Source of the DNA: Akkermansia muciniphila
GTDB taxonomy: Bacteria; Verrucomicrobiota; Verrucomicrobiia; Verrucomicrobiales; Akkermansiaceae
Length of the DNA: 64,000 bases
Assembly (NCBI GenBank): GCA_945883695.1
Contig: CAMCYK010000003.1
Coordinates: forward strand, 1 to 64,000
Direction: 5' to 3'
Part shown: positions 57,518-64,000 of the stretch, piece by piece
Layout of the letters: the number at the start of each line of letters is the position of its first letter
How positions within the stretch are numbered: the first letter of the stretch is position 1
Notes under the pieces: generated by a model
The model's database searches: none
What the model saw: only the letters and a program-made list of their open reading frames with translations
What the model was told of the DNA's origin: nothing
Translations under genes and position numbers: made by a program

Positions 57518-59425
57518 TCAGGCCACTTCCTCGCCGCTTGCCGACTCGGTCGGCACCTCGTCACCCGTCAATACAAAGTCCCACTCGAATAGCTTCAGTC
57601 CGGACTTTTCCAAAACCGCTCTCAACTTCGCCCGCTTCACCTCGTCCAACCCGCGGATTGCGACCATCACCCCGTCCAACCCAAGTTTGGCGCTAAGTCG
57701 CGGCAGATCCTCCACCGTCCCCAGAATCTCGAAGCCCCTCATCAACCGCCCTTTCAACAAGCGCTTGTCATCCAGCAGCCCGACGACCTGCACGGTTTCG
57801 AAGTGCCCTTGGGGAATCGCGGTCAAGTGGTCAAGATAAAGATCTCCCAACTCGCCGGCGCCATACACGACGATGCGGCAACGGCCCCCTGGCAGCACCC
57901 GCGCCTGCCGGTGCAAGCTATCCACCGCCAGCTCGCGGAGCACCTCGGGCAGAGCCCGCGGAACCAGTATGCCGACGGCGGCCATCATGGACGCCATGGC
58001 TGAGATCCTGGTGACCTGCCACGTCAGATCACCGGAAGCGACCTGGACCAACGCCGCCGTCACCATGCCGGCCAAAAACAACCCAACCGCCACCAGCAAG
58101 AATTCGCGGAGCCTGGCCCGGCTCCACATTCGTCGATAGACCCGCAATAGCAGAAGCATCATAAGCCCGGTCGCTGTAAAAATACCGATAAAACTCCAAG
58201 TTGGCGCAGATTCCATCCGGCCCGGATCGAAGTTCGCATCCATCAGATTCGCAGTCAATGCAGCCAGCGACAACACCAGCAAGTCCCATAAGATATACCA
58301 AGGTTTCAGACCGCGACCACCCTCCCGGCGCTTGAGCGCCAATTGAACCAGCTCCCCGCTCTGGATAAACTCAAGACCCGCCAGATGCTTCAACCCGAAA
58401 AGCGCGATCACAAATCCCGCGACCGCGGCGATCACCATCCCTCGCCCTCCAATCAACAACGGCGCAAGCGCGACGAGCGACAAAACCACGGCGCTGCCGT
58501 GTAAGATCCGCGTCACCTTCAACTGTGACCAGCCGCGAGCCAACAACCTGTGGTGCAGGTGATCCTTGTCGGGAGCGAAGATACCGACCGCGCCGCCCTC
58601 GCCCCGCCAGTCGCTCAACAGCTTGCGCACCGACCTCCGCCAGACCGCCAGCAGCACGTCGATCAGTGGAACTCCGGCCACCGCCAGCGGCAGCAGGAGC
58701 GAGGCCCCGATGGCCTTTCTCCCAACCACTTCGGTGGCCGCGGTCGCCACGAACAGCCCTAGCATCATCGAGCCGGCATCCCCCAGGAAGATCCGCGCCG
58801 GATGTCGGTTGTAGCGCAGGAACCCGCCCAACGAGGCGACCATCAACCCGAGCAGCAGCGCATCCCCCGGCTGGCCCTGTGCCATTTGGATCACCGCCAT
58901 TCCCGACAAGCTGATCGCCGCCAGCCCGGCACAGAGTCCATCGAGCCCGTCGATCAGGTTGAACGCGTTCACCAGCAGGACGATCCACGCCACCCAGATT
59001 CCCAAATCGACGACCAGCGGGACCTCGTATCCCAGCAAGCTGCTCCCGCTGCCCGGCTTGAGCCACCAGTAAAGCACCGCCGCCGCCACCTGCCCCGCCA
59101 GCTTCACCCACGGACGGATGCCCCCCCGGTCATCGGTCACGCCGACCGCCACCAGCAGCGCCGACGCCGCGATGAAGGCGGAGAGCACCCCGGCCTGCCC
59201 GCCGACCAAGACCGCGGGGAAGAACAGGGTCAGAGCCAGTCCACCCATCACGAACGTCAGCCACACCGCCAGCCCGCCGGCCCGCGGAACCGCGTTCAAA
59301 TGAACCCGCCGTTCGTCCGGCAGGTCCATCAGCCCCAGCCGCGGCCCCGCCGCGATCATGAAGCGGCTGAGGCCCAAAGCGACACCATAACTGCCCACCA
59401 GCAGTGCGATCGATAAAATTATCAT
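57518..59425 (-). CDS. WecA/MraY-type undecaprenyl-phosphate sugar transferase fused to a CapD/PglF-N-like Rossmann domain
   Basis: GLMDLPDERRVHLNAVPRAGGLAVW, NAFNLIDGLDGLCAG, RIFLGDAGSMMLG, DKDHLHHRLLARG; C-term CRIVVYGAGELGDLYLDHL...VVGLLDDKRLLKGRLMRGFEILG. Confidence 0.85.
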   Translation of the reverse strand: MIILSIALLVGSYGVALGLSRFMIAAGPRLGLMDLPDERRVHLNAVPRAGGLAVWLTFVMGGLALTLFFPAVLVGGQAGVLSAFIAASALLVAVGVTDDRGGIRPWVKLAGQVAAAVLYWWLKPGSGSSLLGYEVPLVVDLGIWVAWIVLLVNAFNLIDGLDGLCAGLAAISLSGMAVIQMAQGQPGDALLLGLMVASLGGFLRYNRHPARIFLGDAGSMMLGLFVATAATEVVGRKAIGASLLLPLAVAGVPLIDVLLAVWRRSVRKLLSDWRGEGGAVGIFAPDKDHLHHRLLARGWSQLKVTRILHGSAVVLSLVALAPLLIGGRGMVIAAVAGFVIALFGLKHLAGLEFIQSGELVQLALKRREGGRGLKPWYILWDLLVLSLAALTANLMDANFDPGRMESAPTWSFIGIFTATGLMMLLLLRVYRRMWSRARLREFLLVAVGLFLAGMVTAALVQVASGDLTWQVTRISAMASMMAAVGILVPRALPEVLRELAVDSLHRQARVLPGGRCRIVVYGAGELGDLYLDHLTAIPQGHFETVQVVGLLDDKRLLKGRLMRGFEILGTVEDLPRLSAKLGLDGVMVAIRGLDEVKRAKLRAVLEKSGLKLFEWDFVLTGDEVPTESASGEEVA

Positions 59426-59600
59426 TTTTAATTCAAATATTAACAAGCGACTTGTCGCCATTTCATCCGCGGCGGCCCGCTCGCGCCCCTCTCCGCCGCC
59501 GCCGCCCCCTGCTGACGCTCACTCGCCATGAACCAGCCTGACCACCGGTTCCAAGACGCGCGCCGCCAACCCGCGGGGGGCTCGCTGCGGCGAACGCTCT

Positions 59601-60113
59601 TCAAGCCCGCACTTGCTTCAACCTGAGGTTCATTCGGCACCAGCCATTTAAATGGTTCGCGACTTGCGCCAGGCAACCGGCTGCGGAACCCGCCTCTGGC
59701 GGCAGCTCCGCGACCCTCATCCGCTCGCGGTCCACCACCAGGGTCCCGACAATGCGGTTGAAATGGAAGGGGCTGCGATCCCTCAGGGGCTGGCCGCCCT
59801 GAACCAAGCCGTCGAAGATTTGCGCGCTCGCCACCAAAACCAGATGAATATCTTGTGGCCGGAACGGCCCCGTCCGCAGCAGCGCCGATGCGCATTCCGA
59901 CCGCACCTGGTTCTTCCACCGCCGCGCATCCGCCAGCCCCTCCCAATCATCGGGCAGCGAACAAACAAGACAACTCGACCGCCGCAGCATGAACCGCCAG
60001 GTCGAAAGATACGCGGCTTCGACACTCCCAAGCCGCAAGAACTGGCATTCCTCGACGAACCTGTGGTTCACCAGATTATCGGAAAGCATCACAACCACCC
60101 CAATATCTTTCAT
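59601..60113 (-). CDS. Hypothetical protein
   Basis: ORF from MKDIGVVVMLSDNLVNHRFVEECQF; no family recognised. Confidence 0.35.
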   Translation of the reverse strand: MKDIGVVVMLSDNLVNHRFVEECQFLRLGSVEAAYLSTWRFMLRRSSCLVCSLPDDWEGLADARRWKNQVRSECASALLRTGPFRPQDIHLVLVASAQIFDGLVQGGQPLRDRSPFHFNRIVGTLVVDRERMRVAELPPEAGSAAGCLAQVANHLNGWCRMNLRLKQVRA

Positions 60114-60195
60114 AGCCGTATCAATACCCTGGTAATATTTATCAACCCATCCCTTGCACCTCGCGGTGCATCCCGCGGCACCGACCCCGCGCACC

Positions 60196-60223
60196 GGAAC
60201 CCGGAACCCGGAACCCGGAACCC
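60196..60223. repeat. Four tandem copies of 7-bp GGAACCC
   Basis: Direct reading. Confidence 0.9.
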
Positions 60224-60228
60224 GGAGC

Positions 60229-61380
60229 CTAGCTAGCCGCCACCTCGGCAAAATCAGCGTTTCCGTGAGCACCCGCCGGCCCGGCAGCAGCCATGAAAAT
60301 CCTCTCAATAATCTCGACGATCCTGTGGCCGGCCCCGCCGTCCCACAACGCGGGAATCCCTGAAGATTTCCACCGCCCCTCGAATAATTCATGCATCACC
60401 GGCGGCAGGCGGCCAGGATCAGTGCCCACCAGCACGTTCGAACCGATGGTAACGGTCTCGGGCCGCTCGGTGTTATCCCTCAAAGTCAAGCACGGAATCC
60501 CCAGCACCGTCGTTTCTTCGGTGATTCCACCGGAATCCGTGACGACCGCGAACGCATGGGAAACCAGGAAATTGAATTCAAGGTAGGGCAGTGGTTCCAC
60601 AAGATAAAGATTGGAGGCCGCGATTCCCGCGCCTTCAAGAATCCGCGCGGTGCGCGGATGCACCGGGAAAACGATCGGGTATCCACGCGAGTGCTCGACG
60701 ATCATCCCCAGGAGCTCCGCCAATCCGTCCACCTGATCCACATTCGCCGGGCGGTGAAGCGTCAGCACGAGATATTTTCCAGCCTCAAGCCCGAGTTCAT
60801 TCCAGCAGGCTGGAGCAACAAAACGCGGGCGCTGTTTCAGAAGGGTGTCGATCATCGTATTCCCGACGAAGAAAATCCTCTCCTCCGCTGCGCCGCTTGC
60901 CCGGAGCGCCGCGTTGGCGGTTTCACTGGTGGTGAAAAAGTAATCCGTCAGCGCGTCGGTCACCATCCGGTTGATCTCTTCAGGCATGCTGAGGTCACCG
61001 GATCGAATTCCGGCTTCGACATGCGCGACCGGCACCTGCATTTTTTTCGCCGTGATCGCGCAGGCCATGGTCGAAGTCACGTCTCCCACCACCAGACACA
61101 GGTCGGAGCGGGATTCGGCCAGAAGCTTCTCGTAAGCGACCAGGATTCCGGCCGTTTGTTCCGCCTGGGTGCCGCCACCCACATTGAAGTTCACCGTGGG
61201 CTCCGGGATTCCCAATTGCTCGAAAAACGAGCCGGACATGTTGCGGTCGTAATGCTGGCCGGTGTGGATCAGGCGGAAGGAGAGAGCGGATCCGGCGGCG
61301 ATCCGCGCGTCGAGCGCCTCGATGATCGGTGCGATCTTCATGAAGTTGGGGCGGGCCCCGGCGATAATATCAATTAACAT
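60229..61380 (-). CDS. wecB: UDP-N-acetylglucosamine 2-epimerase (non-hydrolysing)
   Basis: MLIDIIAGARPNFMKIAPIIEAL; IRSGDLSMPEEINRMVTDALTDYFFTTSE; VVTDSGGITEETTVLGIPCLTLRDNTERPET. Confidence 0.95.
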   Translation of the reverse strand: MLIDIIAGARPNFMKIAPIIEALDARIAAGSALSFRLIHTGQHYDRNMSGSFFEQLGIPEPTVNFNVGGGTQAEQTAGILVAYEKLLAESRSDLCLVVGDVTSTMACAITAKKMQVPVAHVEAGIRSGDLSMPEEINRMVTDALTDYFFTTSETANAALRASGAAEERIFFVGNTMIDTLLKQRPRFVAPACWNELGLEAGKYLVLTLHRPANVDQVDGLAELLGMIVEHSRGYPIVFPVHPRTARILEGAGIAASNLYLVEPLPYLEFNFLVSHAFAVVTDSGGITEETTVLGIPCLTLRDNTERPETVTIGSNVLVGTDPGRLPPVMHELFEGRWKSSGIPALWDGGAGHRIVEIIERIFMAAAGPAGAHGNADFAEVAAS

Positions 61381-62740
61381 TGCTATAATTGGAAGAGGTT
61401 TGGGAAAGCGGAACCGTGACTGCCGGCAGCACTCCCCGCACGGCGGAGTCTTCCTGCGGAGCAAGTTCGGGCCGGGGCACCGCGGTCACCGGCTCCGCGT
61501 CAAGTAGCTCCAGATAGCGGGTGGCTAGCAGATCGCGGTCGAAGCGCGCTTGCACGAAGACCCGGCCCCGCTCGCCCATGCTTTTGAGCAAGGGGCGGTC
61601 CGCCTCGAGGGCGATCAGGGCGCGGACGAGGGCCTCGTCGTCTTCGGGAGGCATCGCGATCCCGCCACCACTGTCCTCCACCAGTTTGCGGGCATCGCCA
61701 CCGACCCCGATCAGAATCGCCCGCGCCATCCCCAGTGCCTCGAAGATCTTCGACGGGATCACCGTCTCGAACAGCGGTGACTTCTGCAGATGCACGAAGC
61801 AGAGATCCGTCGCCGCCAGAAAGGCCGGCATTTCGGACTTTGGCCGGCGGCCGGTGAACACGAGATGATCCAGCCCTTCGCGCCGCGCTTGTTGTTCCAG
61901 CTCCTCGCGGACCGCGCCGTCACCCACCGCCAGCAAGCGGATGTCGTCGCGACCCAGCTCTTTCAACCGGCGGGCCGCCCGCAGGAAAACACTCAGCCCG
62001 CTGGCCATCCCGATCGTTCCGATGTAACTGCAAACGAACTTATCCTCGAGACCCCAAGCGCGCCGCACTCCGCCCGGGTCCGGCACCGCGGCCTCCAGCA
62101 GGTCCCGGTCGACCCCGTTCATCACAATCGATATCTTATCATCCGGCACGCCTCGTTCCAACAAGCGCCGGCGGTAGCCATCGCCGACCGTCACCACCTG
62201 GTCCGCCGCCGCGTACATCCTGATTTCAAGCCACTCCAGCAATCTCATGATGGCCGGATTGCCGATCGCATCGACCGCCCCCAGCGACTCCGGCCAGATG
62301 TCGCGGATCTCCAGGATGAAGCGGGGCTTTCGCGACCACGGACGCGTGCAGCGGAACCACCACTTGCCGAGCACCCCGGCCCAGCCGCAAAAGAACTGCG
62401 GGGAGGTGGCGATCAAGCGGTCCGGCTTCGGCAGGAACATCAGCCGCAGGAGGGCGCAAACCATGAACGAAAGGTAGTTGAGAATCCGCCGGACCACTCC
62501 CTTGTTCGGCGCGAGATAAGTCCAGACGCGGATCACCCGCACGCCGTCGACCACCGACTCCTGCGGCCACAGACCGTTGGCGAAGCCGGGATAAGGCACC
62601 CCATCCGGGACGTTGGGAACCCCGGTGATGACCGTGACCTGGTGCCCCGCAGTGACCCAGCGGCGGGCAAGCGCTCCAACCCGCGAAGCCGGGGCATTGC
62701 CCTCGGGCGGATAATAATGGGTTAAAAATACAATATTCAT
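61370..62740 (-). CDS. Glycosyltransferase family 4 (WbuB-like)
   Basis: MNIVFLTHYYPPEGNAPASRVGALARRWVTAGHQVTVITGVPNVPDG; YIGTIGMASGLSVFLRAARRL; overlaps wecB start. Confidence 0.9.
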   Translation of the reverse strand: MNIVFLTHYYPPEGNAPASRVGALARRWVTAGHQVTVITGVPNVPDGVPYPGFANGLWPQESVVDGVRVIRVWTYLAPNKGVVRRILNYLSFMVCALLRLMFLPKPDRLIATSPQFFCGWAGVLGKWWFRCTRPWSRKPRFILEIRDIWPESLGAVDAIGNPAIMRLLEWLEIRMYAAADQVVTVGDGYRRRLLERGVPDDKISIVMNGVDRDLLEAAVPDPGGVRRAWGLEDKFVCSYIGTIGMASGLSVFLRAARRLKELGRDDIRLLAVGDGAVREELEQQARREGLDHLVFTGRRPKSEMPAFLAATDLCFVHLQKSPLFETVIPSKIFEALGMARAILIGVGGDARKLVEDSGGGIAMPPEDDEALVRALIALEADRPLLKSMGERGRVFVQARFDRDLLATRYLELLDAEPVTAVPRPELAPQEDSAVRGVLPAVTVPLSQTSSNYSNVN

Positions 62741-62798
62741 AAAGTTAAAATCGAACCACCGGCCCGGTGCGCCCGGACCCGCAGGAGCCGACCGCGGC

Positions 62799-64000
62799 TC
62801 AGCTCCAGCGCACCTGAACCTGCCATCCGGCTCCCGGCGGAGTGACGAGCTGGCGCAGCACGATCACCGGCCGTTCCACTCCGCCGCCGAAGGTCGGGTG
62901 GGCCAGCGACCGCTCGATGGCAAGTTCACCGCTTCCCATGACCTCGACCCGGAAGGAGCGGCCCTCCAACTCGCCATGCACCACCCGGTCCTCAACCCGC
63001 ACCTTGACGCCGGGCGCAAGGTGGATCCGGCTGCACAGCCGCGCCGCCTTGACGACCGCCACCTCGTCCCGGATGACGAGCGAGTCAGCCCGCCATTCAA
63101 AAGTCCGGCGGTGAACCGCGCGGCACGCCAGATGTTCGAAGCCGCGGTGCTCGGCGGTCAGCGTGAGGCCGTCCGCGCCGGGTTCCCAAACAAGAACCGT
63201 GGGGACCACCCGCCGGCCAACCCGGAAGCTCCCCCAAACTTCCACCGAATCCCGTCCCTCGATCTCAACCGTATTATGGGCGGCGGTGGAGCGGTCCGCC
63301 AACCGTCCCGGCCCGGGCTCATAGCTCCCGATCCCGGTGTCGGTGATCACCCGCCGCCCGCCGAGACTCAGCTCGAAGCTCAGCAAGTCGGCATGGGCGT
63401 GGCCCGGCTGATGGTCCGGGCCGATGGGCCCCGCATCGACGATCAGGTAGTTACCGGTGCCGCCGCGATAGCCGTAATAGCCGGCGGAAGGCAGTGACCA
63501 GGCTCCGGCCACCTCACCGCCCGGCCAGCGGTCGGCATAGATGCCGGGCGCGGCGTCATTGAACTGGGCGATCGCGCCGTCGGGATGGCGCAGGTGAACC
63601 AAGGCCGCGCGCATCCGGCGCGCGGGCTCCATCGCCAGGCAGGCAAGCTCGGGCCGGCCCACCTGGGTCAATACCTCCATCAGCCACAGCACCCGCAGAT
63701 GATACATCGGCGAGCGTTCGTAATGCATCCCGTCCGCAAGTATCTGCTCGGCGAGCTCCCGGCGCAGGCGCGGCAGGGTCCGCGCCAGCAGCGCGTCACG
63801 GTCGCTCCCTCCGAAGACCGAGGCCACGCAGGCCAGCGCCGCCAGATTCTCGAGCAGATGGTTGGCCTGGATGTGCGTCTCCAGATTCCGTTCCAGCCAC
63901 CCTGTCTGGCGGCCGATCGATTCGAGCAGGGCCGCCCGGAATTCCGAATCCCCCGCGGTCAGCGCGCGGTGGCGTAGGCCGAACAGCAAGGCCCAGTTCA
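62799..64000 (-). CDS. Heparinase II/III-family protein (5' end outside window)
   Basis: QPGHAHADLLSFELSLGGRRVITDTGIGSYEPGPGRLADRSTAAHNTVEIEGRDSVEVWGSFRVGRR; ORF open to right edge. Confidence 0.85.
   Translation of the reverse strand, partial: NWALLFGLRHRALTAGDSEFRAALLESIGRQTGWLERNLETHIQANHLLENLAALACVASVFGGSDRDALLARTLPRLRRELAEQILADGMHYERSPMYHLRVLWLMEVLTQVGRPELACLAMEPARRMRAALVHLRHPDGAIAQFNDAAPGIYADRWPGGEVAGAWSLPSAGYYGYRGGTGNYLIVDAGPIGPDHQPGHAHADLLSFELSLGGRRVITDTGIGSYEPGPGRLADRSTAAHNTVEIEGRDSVEVWGSFRVGRRVVPTVLVWEPGADGLTLTAEHRGFEHLACRAVHRRTFEWRADSLVIRDEVAVVKAARLCSRIHLAPGVKVRVEDRVVHGELEGRSFRVEVMGSGELAIERSLAHPTFGGGVERPVIVLRQLVTPPGAGWQVQVRWS

Overview
GC-rich bacterial chromosomal window. Its style is Verrucomicrobia-like (PEP-CTERM proteins, very large secreted proteins, a porin/multiheme cytochrome cluster), but no rRNA or taxonomic marker is present. 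Five blocks are visible. (1) 1-6896: a defence-type operon with a SIR2/HerA chimeric ORF open at the left edge, an AlbA_2 (Schlafen-type) ATP-binding regulator with two winged helices, a type I restriction HsdR, and a YgjP-like metallopeptidase. (2) 7186-28747: a candidate trans-envelope electron conduit. It has an NAD(P)H/flavin/2Fe-2S oxidoreductase, a double-cNMP/4x[4Fe-4S] protein, a heme-b-like membrane protein, a membrane-anchored decaheme cytochrome with a Cys-rich N-terminus, a c554-like cytochrome, an outer-membrane beta-barrel, a 1294-aa decaheme/LVIVD protein, an NHL protein, a GlcG-like protein and ResB/CcsA cytochrome c maturation. Paralogous lipoproteins flank it. (3) 29126-48546: a ~19-kb tightly packed minus-strand operon of secreted proteins, including a 2676-aa giant protein, two S74 (endosialidase-chaperone) proteins and a terminal PEP-CTERM autotransporter-repeat protein. 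(4) 49222-53853: a stand-alone nitric oxide synthase oxygenase, a MarR-like regulator and a small PEP-CTERM operon. A palindrome TGCAA-N3-TTGCA occurs upstream of the giant-protein operon, the regulator and the PEP-CTERM operon, suggesting an unrecognised local regulon. (5) 53882-64000: an exopolysaccharide cluster with an O-antigen ligase, a degenerate NtrC-like regulator, a WecA-type/CapD-N fusion, WecB, a GT4 and heparinase II/III. No tRNA, rRNA, CRISPR or insertion sequence was recognised.
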